49,472 nucleotides of DNA from an uncultured Eubacteriales bacterium. GTDB taxonomy: Bacteria > Bacillota > Clostridia > Christensenellales > CAG-138. Below are positions 16,412 to 24,758 of this stretch, in pieces; the first letter of the stretch is position 1; the number at the start of each line of letters is the position of its first letter. The stretch covers positions 1 through 49,472 of the forward strand of contig ONNZ01000012.1 of NCBI GenBank assembly GCA_900319345.1. Direction: 5' to 3'. Below the pieces are notes generated by a model. It worked only from the letters and a program-made list of their open reading frames with translations, was not told the origin of the DNA and ran no database searches. A program made the translations under genes and the position numbers.

Positions 16412-17413
16412 TCATTTTTTCGGTGCGGGGGGCGGCGTGGCGTGGATGTACTCCACCTCCAGCTTCACGTCGTCGATGGTCCAGTTGTCGGTGTAGGGCG
16501 CTGATCCCGGCGCAAGGCCCGTCACCACCTTGGGCGGTTCGGCCAGCTTCAGCTGCTCCCGGATGGCCTTGGTCTCCATATCGTTCTTGCTGCCCTGACG
16601 GATCTCCACCTCCGTGCCGTAGGCGCAATTGTAGAAGATCCAGCGGGCGTCGGGCACGGGCAGGCGGATGCAGCCGTGGCTGTCCTGGGAGCCCAGCTTC
16701 AGGTACTTGTCCACGTACACGCTGTTCAGGTCCTTCTGGCCGTTCCGGGCACCCCGATGGTACACCACGGAATGGAAGTAGGTCCTGGACACGATCAGCG
16801 TCCAATACTGGGCGGAGAAATCGCCGCTGGCGAAGGTGCCGAAGCGGAGGCGGCACTCCTTCAGGGGGAAGGTGCCGATCTTGGTCAGCCCGTTCTTGGC
16901 GCTGCCGGTGGAGCAGAGCATATACCGGACGGGGACGGTGTACTCCCCCTTGGCGTCCTTCTTGAAGGCCATGACCACCTGCCAGGTCACGTCCACGATC
17001 AGCTTATAGGTGTCCGGGGCCGGATAGCCCTTGGGCAGGATGGGATCGATGCCCTCCGTCTCGTAGTAGGTGTCCTCGAGCCCCCCCACCAGCTCCTCGA
17101 AGGTCATGTTCACCGTGGGGGCATAGTAGGAGAAGGGGATGGGCGACGCCGTGGGCGTAGGCGTGGGCAGGGGCGTGGCCGTGGGCGTGGGGCTGGGCTG
17201 AGGCGTCAGCGTGGGCGCGGGGGTGTTGGCCGCCACCACCAGGGTCTGCCGCTGGGGCTCCTCCGTAGGCGCGGCTGTCAGCGGGGCCTGGGTGGGCTCC
17301 GCCGTGGGGATGCTTTCCGATTGTATGGCCTGGGCCGTTTCCTTGGGTCCGCAGGCCCCCATGAGGAGGCACAGCAGGGCCAGCAGGACGGCGCTCCAGC
17401 GTTTCAGGTTCAC
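16412..17413 (-). CDS. L,D-transpeptidase (YkuD) lipoprotein
   Basis: 333 residues. A lipoprotein signal with LMGAC (lipidated Cys21) is followed by a long linker of Thr-Pro repeats (about 65-100), a region typical for crossing the wall, and a YkuD domain. The catalytic motif is SHGCIRLPVPDARW, with His and Cys present; YHRGARNG lies upstream. It should make 3-3 crosslinks in peptidoglycan or attach proteins to it. The start is a GTG at 17413 with AAGGAAG seven bases upstream; the longer frame has no such site. It is monocistronic, with its own promoter and terminator. Confidence 0.9.
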   Translation of the reverse strand: MNLKRWSAVLLALLCLLMGACGPKETAQAIQSESIPTAEPTQAPLTAAPTEEPQRQTLVVAANTPAPTLTPQPSPTPTATPLPTPTPTASPIPFSYYAPTVNMTFEELVGGLEDTYYETEGIDPILPKGYPAPDTYKLIVDVTWQVVMAFKKDAKGEYTVPVRYMLCSTGSAKNGLTKIGTFPLKECRLRFGTFASGDFSAQYWTLIVSRTYFHSVVYHRGARNGQKDLNSVYVDKYLKLGSQDSHGCIRLPVPDARWIFYNCAYGTEVEIRQGSKNDMETKAIREQLKLAEPPKVVTGLAPGSAPYTDNWTIDDVKLEVEYIHATPPPAPKK

Positions 17414-17445
17414 CGTTTGACTTCCTTTGGTTAAAAATCGTGGGT

Positions 17446-17474
17446 ATTGTACCACGGCAGAACGGCCCCCACAA
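17446..17474 (-). promoter_or_regulatory. Sigma-A promoter of the L,D-transpeptidase gene
   Basis: Minus strand: -35 TTGTGG (17469-17474), 17-base spacer, -10 TACAAT (17446-17451), about 30 bases before the GTG start. Confidence 0.5.
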
Positions 17475-17512
17475 GCCAAATCCTGTCAAATTCCTGCAAA
17501 ATATCTATGAAC

Positions 17513-17767
17513 TCAGGCGATTTCGGCCTTCGCCGCCTCGACAGCTTTCGTCAGCTGGTCGGCGCAGGAGGTGAAATTGGGGCCGCAGGTGTTGCCCTTG
17601 AGCAGGGCGATGACCTGGTCCGCGTCCATGCCCTCCACCAGCTTGCCGATGGCCTTCAAATTGCCGTTGCAGCCGCCGGTGAAGACCACATTGTGGAGCT
17701 TGCCCTCCACCAAGTCGAAGTTGATCTCGCTGGAACAGACGTTCTTGGTTTTGTAACGATAGTGCAT
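17513..17767 (-). CDS. TSCPD-domain protein (TIGR03905-like)
   Basis: 84 residues. The sequence NVCSSEINFDLVEGKLHNVVFTGGCNGNLKAIGKLVEGM and the GNTCGPNFTSCADQL end give the four conserved cysteines of TSCPD proteins, a domain also found at the C-terminus of some ribonucleotide reductases. The small stand-alone form has no established function; metal binding by the cysteines is likely. ATG 17767 follows AAAGGA. It starts 5 bases after the acyltransferase stop and is probably its operon partner. Confidence 0.88.
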   Translation of the reverse strand: MHYRYKTKNVCSSEINFDLVEGKLHNVVFTGGCNGNLKAIGKLVEGMDADQVIALLKGNTCGPNFTSCADQLTKAVEAAKAEIA

Positions 17768-17771
17768 GGGT

Positions 17772-19034
17772 TCATTTCCTTTCTGTGGATTCTGATATGG
17801 TTTCGGCTTGCGCCGGAGTCGATTCCTTCTTCTGCCCCCAGGACAATATCCACCGATGCATGGGCTTCTCCCAGAGGTACGTAAGCACCGCCGCCAACAG
17901 GAGGGACAGGCCCAGGGCCTCCGCCGTCAGGAAGATCTGCATCTTGGTCCCCGCCGCGGCCACGTCCGCCCCGCTTTGAAAGCCCAAGCTCATGCGCAAG
18001 AGCACGATCAGCCGCTGGTGATAGAGGTACAGGTTGTAGGAGATGGCCCCCAGGAACCGGGCCACCGGGTTGGAGAACAGCCAGCGGAGGGGCTTTAACG
18101 ACAGGGCGGCGCTAACGAGGAACAGGGTGAAGCACAGGGACAGGCCGATCCGGTTCTCCAGCTGCCAGATCTGCTTGTCCGCCGGGTACATCTGGGCGGA
18201 GACGATCTCGTTGCGGATGAGCACCGCCCCCACAATGGCGAGGGCCGTGAAGAACACCCCCCGCAGCCGCTTATAGGGGACCTTCACGCAGTACCAGGTG
18301 AACAGGTACGCCGCCAGCATACCGTTGGCGAACACGGGCAGGAAGGTGGGCAACTGGTTCACCTGCATGTTGATGGGCTCCTGCTTCAGGGCGTACTGGT
18401 AGATGAACAGGGCCCCGAAGCCCGTCAGCGTCCCCCAGAAGAGCAGGGGGCTCTTGCGGAAGAGCTTCGTGAGCAGGGGGAACAGCACGTAGAACTGCAC
18501 CTCCAGCCCCACGGTCCACAGCACCCCGTTGATGGGGGCGTAGACGTAGGTGTCCGCCCGGAACATGTGGGTGAAGGTCAGGTGGGAGATAAGGTCCCGG
18601 ACCGCGTAGGACACCGTGGGGTAGTGGTTCCAATAGACCTGAAAGCCGAAAGACACCAGCACCGCCAGCAGGTAGCTTGGGTAGATGCGGGCGAAGCGCT
18701 TCTTATAGAAGGTGCAGGCGTCGTCCACCCCTTCGCCGAGAAGCATGGACCGGGCGATGGGCAGCGTCAGGCAGAAGGCGGACAGGAGCACCATCATGTC
18801 CACGAAGATGTAGCCCACCCAGCGGATGTGGCTGGGGGTCAGGTTGGTGATGCCCAAAAAGCTCAGCCAGGGCGTGGGATAGCTGGGCATGAACCAGGTC
18901 TGCTGCCAGAAGTGGAACCACAGCACCATGAGCACGGTGAGGCCCCGGATGCCGTCCACCACGTCCACGTGGCGGTAGTCCAGATCCATATCCAGGCTGA
19001 ACCGGCTATGCTGTTTGGCCTGTTCCTGCTCCAT
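17772..19034 (-). CDS. Acyltransferase-3 family membrane protein
   Basis: 420 residues with about ten membrane segments. The N-terminal motif DVVDGIRGLTVLMVLWFHFW carries His41, the family's proposed catalytic residue; FVDMMVLLSAFCL and KKRFARIYPSYLLAV (the conserved RxxRIxPxY) follow. These proteins acylate surface polysaccharides, lipids or other exported acceptors. ATG 19034 has AAAGGAG upstream and is preferred over a TTG at 19052. The promoter is back-to-back with that of a Crp/Fnr regulator, so this gene is a likely regulatory target. Confidence 0.88.
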   Translation of the reverse strand: MEQEQAKQHSRFSLDMDLDYRHVDVVDGIRGLTVLMVLWFHFWQQTWFMPSYPTPWLSFLGITNLTPSHIRWVGYIFVDMMVLLSAFCLTLPIARSMLLGEGVDDACTFYKKRFARIYPSYLLAVLVSFGFQVYWNHYPTVSYAVRDLISHLTFTHMFRADTYVYAPINGVLWTVGLEVQFYVLFPLLTKLFRKSPLLFWGTLTGFGALFIYQYALKQEPINMQVNQLPTFLPVFANGMLAAYLFTWYCVKVPYKRLRGVFFTALAIVGAVLIRNEIVSAQMYPADKQIWQLENRIGLSLCFTLFLVSAALSLKPLRWLFSNPVARFLGAISYNLYLYHQRLIVLLRMSLGFQSGADVAAAGTKMQIFLTAEALGLSLLLAAVLTYLWEKPMHRWILSWGQKKESTPAQAETISESTERK

Positions 19035-19072
19035 GTCGCTCCTTTCCCACATATATTCCCTTAGTATACCCC

Positions 19073-19101
19073 ATTATAGCAATATCCGCCGGGGATTGCA
19101 A
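19073..19101 (-). promoter_or_regulatory. Sigma-A promoter of the acyltransferase gene, sharing its -35
   Basis: Minus strand: -35 TTGCAA (19096-19101), 17-base spacer, perfect -10 TATAAT (19073-19078). TTGCAA is its own reverse complement, and the same six bases are the -35 of the divergent promoter. Confidence 0.75.
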
Positions 19102-19124
19102 GAAGGGCCGAAAGCGTGTATACT
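19096..19124 (+). promoter_or_regulatory. Sigma-A promoter of the Crp/Fnr regulator, sharing its -35
   Basis: -35 TTGCAA (19096-19101), 17-base spacer, -10 TATACT (19119-19124). The -35 is physically the same hexamer used on the other strand. Confidence 0.75.
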
Positions 19125-19138
19125 GTTGCCAAAGCAAC
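19125..19138. promoter_or_regulatory. Crp/Fnr-type dyad operator
   Basis: GTTGC-CAAA-GCAAC, two 5-base arms with a 4-base centre, starting right after the -10 box. The spacing matches FNR-class sites (TTGAT-N4-ATCAA) and the next gene encodes a Crp/Fnr protein, so autoregulation is likely. Confidence 0.55.
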
Positions 19139-19153
19139 AAAAAGGAGCCGCCT

Positions 19154-19840
19154 ATGGACACCATCATCCTCTCCCCCGCCCTGTTGTCGGCGTCGCTGTT
19201 CGCCGGATTGGACCCCAACGACGTGGCCGGGTTTTTGAAAAGCGCCCGGTGCAAATTGGACAGCTTCCCCCGGGGGGCCATGCTGCTCTCCCAGGGGGAT
19301 CGGGTCACCGCCGCGGGGGTGCTGCTCTCCGGCAAGATCAAGGCCTATCGGCTGAACCGGCAAGGGGAGGAAAACCTGCAGAGCGTGCTGAGCCCCGGCA
19401 GCATGTTCGGGGACATGCTCATGGCCACGGACAACGGCAAGAGCCCCGTCACCGTGGAGGCCTTGGAGGACGCCCGGGTGCTGTTCGTGCCCTTCGACAG
19501 CATCATGGAGGCCGCCGGCGACTTCGGCAACCGGCTTCGGATCAACCTGCTCCACGAGCTTTCCGCCCGCTACTGGGCTCTGAACCGGAAGGTCCGGTAC
19601 CTCTCCGAGCGCTCGCTCCGAGGCCGGATCGCCCTGTTTTTGCTGGACGCAGCCCGGGACCAGGGCGGCCCTACCTTCACCCTCCCCATGACCCGGGAGG
19701 CCATGGCGTCCCTGTTGGGCGTGAACCGCAGCGCCCTCTCCCGGGAGCTTTCCCGCATGGAAAAAGACGGCCTCTTGGCCGTCTATCGGGGCTCCTTCCG
19801 GCTCCTGGACCGGGAGGGGCTGGAGGGATGCTTGGGTTAA
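19154..19840 (+). CDS. Crp/Fnr-family transcriptional regulator
   Basis: 228 residues. The N-terminal cyclic-nucleotide-binding fold (about 15-130) contains SFPRGAMLLSQGDRV, GVLLSGKIKAY and SPGSMFGDMLM; the C-terminal winged helix (about 150-222) has LPMTREAMASLLGVNRSALSRELSRMEKDGLL. It lacks the N-terminal cysteine cluster of Fnr, so it probably does not sense oxygen through Fe-S. The effector is unknown. ATG 19154 follows AAGGAG. Its stop overlaps, tail to tail, that of the DUF4173 gene, leaving no terminator between them. Confidence 0.92.
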   Translation: MDTIILSPALLSASLFAGLDPNDVAGFLKSARCKLDSFPRGAMLLSQGDRVTAAGVLLSGKIKAYRLNRQGEENLQSVLSPGSMFGDMLMATDNGKSPVTVEALEDARVLFVPFDSIMEAAGDFGNRLRINLLHELSARYWALNRKVRYLSERSLRGRIALFLLDAARDQGGPTFTLPMTREAMASLLGVNRSALSRELSRMEKDGLLAVYRGSFRLLDREGLEGCLG

Positions 19841-21693
19841 TCCGCCCGGGCGATGGTGTAGCCCTGCTCGGCGTTGCCGGTGAGAACGATCTCCACGGTG
19901 TCGCCGTAACAGCAGGATACCCAGTTGGTCATGCGATCCTCGTTCACCTCGTCCGTGACGGCCAACTGAAAGCGCAGGGCCTCCCTGTCTTCGATGGGGG
20001 CCCAGCCGTCCCATTCTACAGGCTCCAATTCGAAGAAAGTTTTCTGGCCTCGGGCGTAGGGGCTGCCGTCCGCGTGCACGGACGTGCCCGCGCTGTGCTC
20101 GTAGCCCTTCTCCCCGTACCAGCAGCCCAGGGCTTCGAAGCCGTTCTCCGTGTCGATGCGGACCCGAACGGTCACCCTCTCCCGCCAATAGGGGGCGCAC
20201 ACGGCCCGGGCCCGCAAGCCGGGAACGCCGTGACAGAGGGCCTCGAAGACCGTCCTTTTCCCATGATTGCTCAAAAAGCGCTTCGCCTCCATCCCGTATT
20301 CCGGATCGTCCACCAGCCGGGCGGCGGCGGGGGCGGCGGAGTCCCCCATGTCCCAGAAGACACCGGTGTCCACCATTTCGAGACGGCCCTGCTCGTAGGC
20401 TCGGACGTTGTAGTCCGCGATGAGGGCGTTGGTGTCCACCAGGCACAGCAGGCCGAACATGCCCACGAACAGGCCGCACAGGGCCCGGGTGATGTTCAGC
20501 TTCTTCCAATAGGCGCCGAGGAGGGCCAGCAGAAAGGCGATCACCAGCAGGATCATGCCCCAGCTCGCATACACCCGCTTGGGGGTCAGGCCGTAGGTCC
20601 GGACGTACAGGACCATCTTCGAAAAGGCCGTTGCCGCCAGAATGAGGCTACAGAGGCACAGCACCGTCAGCAGAGCCTTGCGGACGCCCTCCCCTTGTCC
20701 CTTCTTGGTGAACAGGCTGACGAACAGGTATAAAAGACCGTTGATGGCGCAAACGGCGCAGAGCTGGAAGAATCCCTCCCGGGCGTAGTCGGCGTAGGTG
20801 TAGCCCTGGGGCAGCGCACCGGTGAAGGCGGAGGTGTACAGGGGCCACTGACTGAAGAAGAACAGGCCGTACAGGAGCAGCAGGGGCAGAAGCATGGCGA
20901 CGCTGACGATCAGGGGCAGGAACCGACGGCGGATGCGGAAGGCTGCCACGCTCTCACGATCCAGCACCCGGCTCATGCGATGTTCCCGGCTGCCGCAGAG
21001 GCAGCTCATGAGGAAGGCGGCCATGGCCACGGCCAGCAGGAGGTACAGGAGGCGGTCGAAGACGGCCTGGGGCAGGTTTTCGGAGAAGATGTCTTCGAGG
21101 AGCTTCGAAAAGGCCGCGTCGTACTGCAGGAGGTTCACCACGATCAGCAGGGGGATGAGCGCCAGGCCCAGCCCCAGCAAGAGCAGCAGGGCCGACTTGA
21201 GCCAGCTCCGCCTGCCGCCCGAGAAGGCGGCGGTAAAGAAGGCCCCCAGCTTCGAGAAGGGCATGAGGAGGTCCGCTTTGAAGAGCTCCGCCGCGAACAT
21301 ATCCCCCAGCCGGTCCTCGGCGGAGTTGCCCCCGGCGCAGTAGACCCCATAGCCCCACAGGAGCACAGCGAGCCACCGGGCGAAGAAGCGGACCGGGCCG
21401 TTGTCGGTCAAGAAGTGCGCGAGGAGGAACAGGAGCCCTACCGCCCAGACGCCCCAGGCCCGTCGGCCCGCCCGGCCCTGAAAGTGCCACGCCGTCAGGC
21501 TGTATAGGACGAGGCCGTAGACAAGGCCCAGCAGGGGCCAGTCATGGATCTGGAACCGGCACACCAGGTAGCCCAGAGCCAGCAGCGCGAAGGCCAGCAC
21601 CCGGTCCCGAAGGGGCACGGGGGGCTTTTGAGGTATGGGGGACTCAGGCGCAGCCATTTGCTGCACCGTCAGGTTCGTATTCAATTCTTCCAT
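19837..21693 (-). CDS. DUF4153/DUF4173 polytopic membrane protein
   Basis: 618 residues with about twelve membrane segments followed by a soluble C-terminal domain of about 190 residues (after LIADYNVRAYEQG). YADYAREGFFQLCAVCAINGLL and KMVLYVRTYGLTPKRVYASWG match DUF4173 proteins, whose function is unknown. ATG 21693 lies one base after the XRE regulator stop, with GAGAGG upstream. The DUF2975, XRE and DUF4173 genes form an operon, so the small regulator probably governs these membrane proteins. Confidence 0.82.
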   Translation of the reverse strand: MEELNTNLTVQQMAAPESPIPQKPPVPLRDRVLAFALLALGYLVCRFQIHDWPLLGLVYGLVLYSLTAWHFQGRAGRRAWGVWAVGLLFLLAHFLTDNGPVRFFARWLAVLLWGYGVYCAGGNSAEDRLGDMFAAELFKADLLMPFSKLGAFFTAAFSGGRRSWLKSALLLLLGLGLALIPLLIVVNLLQYDAAFSKLLEDIFSENLPQAVFDRLLYLLLAVAMAAFLMSCLCGSREHRMSRVLDRESVAAFRIRRRFLPLIVSVAMLLPLLLLYGLFFFSQWPLYTSAFTGALPQGYTYADYAREGFFQLCAVCAINGLLYLFVSLFTKKGQGEGVRKALLTVLCLCSLILAATAFSKMVLYVRTYGLTPKRVYASWGMILLVIAFLLALLGAYWKKLNITRALCGLFVGMFGLLCLVDTNALIADYNVRAYEQGRLEMVDTGVFWDMGDSAAPAAARLVDDPEYGMEAKRFLSNHGKRTVFEALCHGVPGLRARAVCAPYWRERVTVRVRIDTENGFEALGCWYGEKGYEHSAGTSVHADGSPYARGQKTFFELEPVEWDGWAPIEDREALRFQLAVTDEVNEDRMTNWVSCCYGDTVEIVLTGNAEQGYTIARAD

Positions 21694-21694
21694 G

Positions 21695-21901
21695 TCAGGT
21701 TTCCTCTCTGTATTCGAGAATGTCGCCGGGGGTGCAGTGGAGCTCCCGGCAGATGGCGTCCAGGGTGGAGAAGCGGACGGCCTTGGCCTTGTTGTTCTTC
21801 AGGATGGACAGGTTGGCGATGGTGATGCCCACCCGGTCGGAGAGCTCGTTGAGGCTCATGCGACGCTTGGCCATCATCACGTCCAGGTTCACTTCGATCA
21901 T
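21695..21901 (-). CDS. Small XRE/YozG-like helix-turn-helix regulator
   Basis: 68 residues, almost entirely one HTH: MMAKRRMSLNELSDRVGITIANLSILKNNKAKAVRFSTLDAICRELHCTPGDILEY. This is the YozG-like Cro/C1 group that is habitually encoded beside DUF2975 proteins, as here. It is likely an autoregulator of this operon. No sensor domain is present; the partner membrane protein may supply the signal. ATG 21901 follows GGGAGGG. Confidence 0.9.
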   Translation of the reverse strand: MIEVNLDVMMAKRRMSLNELSDRVGITIANLSILKNNKAKAVRFSTLDAICRELHCTPGDILEYREET

Positions 21902-21916
21902 GGCGCTGCCCTCCCT

Positions 21917-22357
21917 TCAGATGGTGAAGTCGTTCTCGGCCTTCAGGGCCACGGCTTCCTCGATCACATTCTTGACCACCCGCAGCACCAGGCCCAGGAA
22001 GCCCGCCACGAAGGCCAGGATGAGGTCGATCCCGAAGAACAGGACACCGATCACCACGAACAGCCCCGCCTCGATGAAGCAGCACCAGCTGATGGTCCGA
22101 AGGCACGACACCGCCCCGTCCGTGAACACCTGCCGCCGCCTCACCAGCAGCAGGAGTTTCACCAGGAAACCGTTAGCCACGGCTACGGGGACCAGCAGCA
22201 GGTAGTCCAGCGCCAGGACTGCGCCGACGACAGCCCGGCTCTCGGTCCTGGGGGTCATGAAGGGGAAGTACACGGCCAGGAAGATCAACCCCAAAAACCC
22301 GATCCCGCAGCAGATCAAGGACAGGGTCACGGAGGCGTTTTTGCTGATCTTGGGCAT
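21917..22357 (-). CDS. DUF2975 membrane protein
   Basis: 146 residues with four membrane segments, family features LRTISWCCFIEAGLFVVIGVLFFGIDLILAFVAGFLGLVLRVVKNVIEEAVALKAENDFTI at the C-terminal half. The short acidic tail ENDFTI is typical of DUF2975. Function unknown; it is the first gene of an operon with a YozG-like regulator and a DUF4173 protein. ATG 22357 has GGAG upstream and a sigma-A promoter. Confidence 0.85.
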   Translation of the reverse strand: MPKISKNASVTLSLICCGIGFLGLIFLAVYFPFMTPRTESRAVVGAVLALDYLLLVPVAVANGFLVKLLLLVRRRQVFTDGAVSCLRTISWCCFIEAGLFVVIGVLFFGIDLILAFVAGFLGLVLRVVKNVIEEAVALKAENDFTI

Positions 22358-22390
22358 GTTTGGATCGCTCCTTTGTCTTTCGTTGGCTAT

Positions 22391-22419
22391 ACCATACCAC
22401 TGTTTGCATCGTTTGTCAA
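22391..22419 (-). promoter_or_regulatory. Sigma-A promoter of the DUF2975 operon
   Basis: Minus strand: consensus -35 TTGACA (22414-22419), 17-base spacer, -10 TATGGT (22391-22396). Confidence 0.7.
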
Positions 22420-22476
22420 TCTAATTTTATTGTTTTTCGATAATTCTTTTCCGTTTATCGGAAGGCAACTTGCCTC

Positions 22477-22505
22477 TTGTCATCGGGCGGAAAGGATGCT
22501 ATCAT
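22477..22505 (+). promoter_or_regulatory. Sigma-A promoter of the acyl-CoA synthetase gene
   Basis: -35 TTGTCA (22477-22482), 17-base spacer, -10 TATCAT (22500-22505). A CGATAA / TTATCG inverted repeat lies about 20 bases upstream of it and may be a regulatory site. Confidence 0.65.
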
Positions 22506-22537
22506 ATATAAAATTTCGTTGTGGAAGGGAGAGACCT

Positions 22538-24175
22538 ATGGAACTCATCACAGAAGCCCTGGAAAAGAACGCCAAATTCTTCCCCCACGAGGTGGCTTTG
22601 GTGGAGATCAACCCCGCCGCCCGCCCCGCCGCGGAGATGACCTGGCGGGAGTATACCCTGATCGAGCCCGGCCCTGAGGGCCGCTATCGCCGGGACATGA
22701 CCTGGCGGGAATTCGACACCAAGGCCAACCGGTTCGCCAACCTCCTGCTCACCCGGAACGTGAAGAAGGGGGACAAGGTGGGCATTTTGCTCATGAACGG
22801 CCTCGAATGGCTGCCCATCTACTTCGGCATATTGAAGACCGGGGCCCTGGCCGTGCCCATGAACTACCGGTACACCGACGAGGAGATCGCCTACTGCGCG
22901 GACCTCGCTGAAGTGAGCGTGCTGGTGTTCGGGCCGGAGTTCACGGAGCGGGTGGCCTCCGCCCTCCCCCGGCTCCCCCGGGTGAAGACCCTCTTCTATG
23001 TGGGCGAGGACGTGCCCGCCTTCGCCGACAGCTACGACAGGCTGGTGGAGTTTTGCTCCAGCCGGGCCCCCGCCGTGGAGCTCACGGAGGACGACGACGC
23101 GGCCATCTACTTCTCCTCCGGCACCACCGGCTTTCCCAAGGCCATTTTGCACGCCCACAAGGCGCTGATGCACGCTGCCGTCTGCGAGCAGAAGCACCAT
23201 CAGCAGACCCATCAGGACGTGTTCCTCTGCATCCCGCCCCTCTACCATACCGGCGCCAAGATGCACTGGTTCGGGAGCCTGCTCTCCGGCAGCCGGGCGG
23301 TGCTCCTTCGGGGCGTCCGGCCCGACTGGGTGCTCCAGACCGTCAGCGAGGAGAAGTGCACCATCGTGTGGCTGCTGGTGCCCTGGGTCCAGGACATTTT
23401 GGACGCTCTCGATTCCGGCGCGCTGAAGCTCAGCGACTACGAACTGGGCCAGTGGCGGCTCATGCACATCGGCGCCCAGCCCGTGCCCCCCTCCCTGGTG
23501 CGGCGGTGGCTGAAGGTGTTCCCCAAGCATCAGTACGACGTGAACTACGGCCTTTCCGAGTCCATCGGCCCGGGCTGTGTGCACCTTGGCATGGAGAACC
23601 TTCACAAGCTGGGGGCCATCGGCAAGGCCGGCTACGGTTGGCAGATCCGGGTGGTCAACGACAAGAACGAGGACACGGCCCCCGACGAGGTGGGCGAACT
23701 GCTGGTGAAGGGCCCCGGGGTCATGAAGTGCTACTACCGGAACCCCAAGGCCACCGAGGAATCCTTTATGGGCGAATGGCTCCGGACCGGGGACATGGCC
23801 AAGATGGATGCGGACGGGTTCGTGTACCTGGTGGATCGAAAGAAGGACGTGATCATCTCCGGCGGCGAAAACCTGTACCCGGTGCAGATCGAGGACTTCC
23901 TGCGGACCCACGGGAAGATCAAGGACGTGGCGGTCATCGGCCTCCCGGACGAGCGGCTGGGCGAGATCGCGGCGGCCATCGTTGAGGTGAAGGAGGGCGA
24001 ATCCCTCTCCGAAACCGAGGTCAACGACTTCTGCCGGGCTCTGCCTCGCTACAAGCGGCCCCGGAAGCTGATCTTCGCCAAGGTGCCCCGGAACCCCACA
24101 GGCAAGATCGAAAAGCCCCTGCTGCGGGAGCGCTACGGCGCCACCCGGCTGGTGGAAGCGCAGATGAACAGTTGA
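22538..24175 (+). CDS. AMP-binding acyl-CoA synthetase
   Basis: 545 residues of the ANL superfamily. It should activate a carboxylic acid as acyl-AMP and pass it to CoA. The A3 loop YFSSGTTGFPKAI (191-203), NYGLSESIGPG, the hinge VYLVDRKKDVIISGGENLYP and the C-terminal catalytic lysine in NPTGKIEK are intact. The substrate cannot be told; crotonobetaine/carnitine or medium-chain acids are usual for this subgroup. ATG 22538 follows GGAAGGGAGAG; the much longer upstream frame crosses the divergent promoter and is spurious. It is the last backbone gene before the mobile element. Confidence 0.92.
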   Translation: MELITEALEKNAKFFPHEVALVEINPAARPAAEMTWREYTLIEPGPEGRYRRDMTWREFDTKANRFANLLLTRNVKKGDKVGILLMNGLEWLPIYFGILKTGALAVPMNYRYTDEEIAYCADLAEVSVLVFGPEFTERVASALPRLPRVKTLFYVGEDVPAFADSYDRLVEFCSSRAPAVELTEDDDAAIYFSSGTTGFPKAILHAHKALMHAAVCEQKHHQQTHQDVFLCIPPLYHTGAKMHWFGSLLSGSRAVLLRGVRPDWVLQTVSEEKCTIVWLLVPWVQDILDALDSGALKLSDYELGQWRLMHIGAQPVPPSLVRRWLKVFPKHQYDVNYGLSESIGPGCVHLGMENLHKLGAIGKAGYGWQIRVVNDKNEDTAPDEVGELLVKGPGVMKCYYRNPKATEESFMGEWLRTGDMAKMDADGFVYLVDRKKDVIISGGENLYPVQIEDFLRTHGKIKDVAVIGLPDERLGEIAAAIVEVKEGESLSETEVNDFCRALPRYKRPRKLIFAKVPRNPTGKIEKPLLRERYGATRLVEAQMNS

Positions 24176-24260
24176 GGATTATTCTTTGCCGCTTTTTCTT
24201 TTCAGTGGAATGTATGCTGTAAAGGGTGAAAAGAAGATTCACCTAATACCATGACTGCGG

Positions 24261-24274
24261 TTCGTTTGCGGCAA
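24261..24274 (+). repeat. 14-bp inverted repeat, left copy
   Basis: TTCGTTTGCGGCAA, whose exact reverse complement occurs at 25704-25717 just before the recombinase gene. It lies 87 bases after the acyl-CoA synthetase stop, near the expected left end of the element, and may be a recombinase-binding site. Confidence 0.6.
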
Positions 24275-24369
24275 CAACGGTATGCGGGCATGAGAAAGGA
24301 GTAGTCTTTTCCGCTGGCGTAAAGCCAAACCCCTTAGCAACCAAGAGTATAGCATGGAGGCATACAAAA

Positions 24370-24741
24370 ATGAAGTCTTTATTCGAAGAAAGAGGCGGTA
24401 CATATTCACAGGTCGGTAGCTATCAGATCCCCAATCTCGTCATGGACCCACAGCCGGAAGGCGACATCGGCATTTGGGGGCAGCGTCGAAAGCGGTATCT
24501 GAAGGAGCATCGGAAGGGCACCTACAATGCCATGCTGCTGCAAGGCACCCCGACTCAGAACCTGATCGACACCAATGAGGCCGCCCAGGACCTAATGGAT
24601 TCCCTCGTCAAGCAGATGGCAAAAGCGGGGGGCGTCACAGAGGAACTGAAGCATCGAGATCAGCTTGGCTGGGTCGGACGCATGAACAACATCCGCAACC
24701 GGGCGGAGGAGATCGTCCGAAACGAACTAATTTACACATAA
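24370..24741 (+). CDS. tnpV: Transposon-encoded protein TnpV
   Basis: 123 residues matching the TnpV family: MKSLFEERGGTYSQVGSYQIPNL at the start, IGIWGQRRKRYLKEHRKGTYN in the middle and LGWVGRMNNIRNRAEEIVRNELIYT at the end. TnpV proteins accompany TnpX recombinases on Tn4451-type elements of Clostridia; their role is unknown. The start follows GGAGG nine bases away, and a terminator follows the stop. Confidence 0.92.
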   Translation: MKSLFEERGGTYSQVGSYQIPNLVMDPQPEGDIGIWGQRRKRYLKEHRKGTYNAMLLQGTPTQNLIDTNEAAQDLMDSLVKQMAKAGGVTEELKHRDQLGWVGRMNNIRNRAEEIVRNELIYT

Positions 24742-24758
24742 CCTGTTATATCCAAGGG

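Noticed and set aside
21635-22537. A 300-residue N-terminal extension of the acyl-CoA synthetase
   Set aside because: It crosses the divergent DUF2975 and XRE genes and the synthetase promoter. The ATG at 22538 has a strong ribosome site and gives the standard family length.
22637-22710. Repeated MTWRE segment 60 bases apart in the acyl-CoA synthetase
   Set aside because: It looks like a recent duplication, but I believe related synthetases carry a similar double motif in their N-terminal part, so it is probably ancestral.
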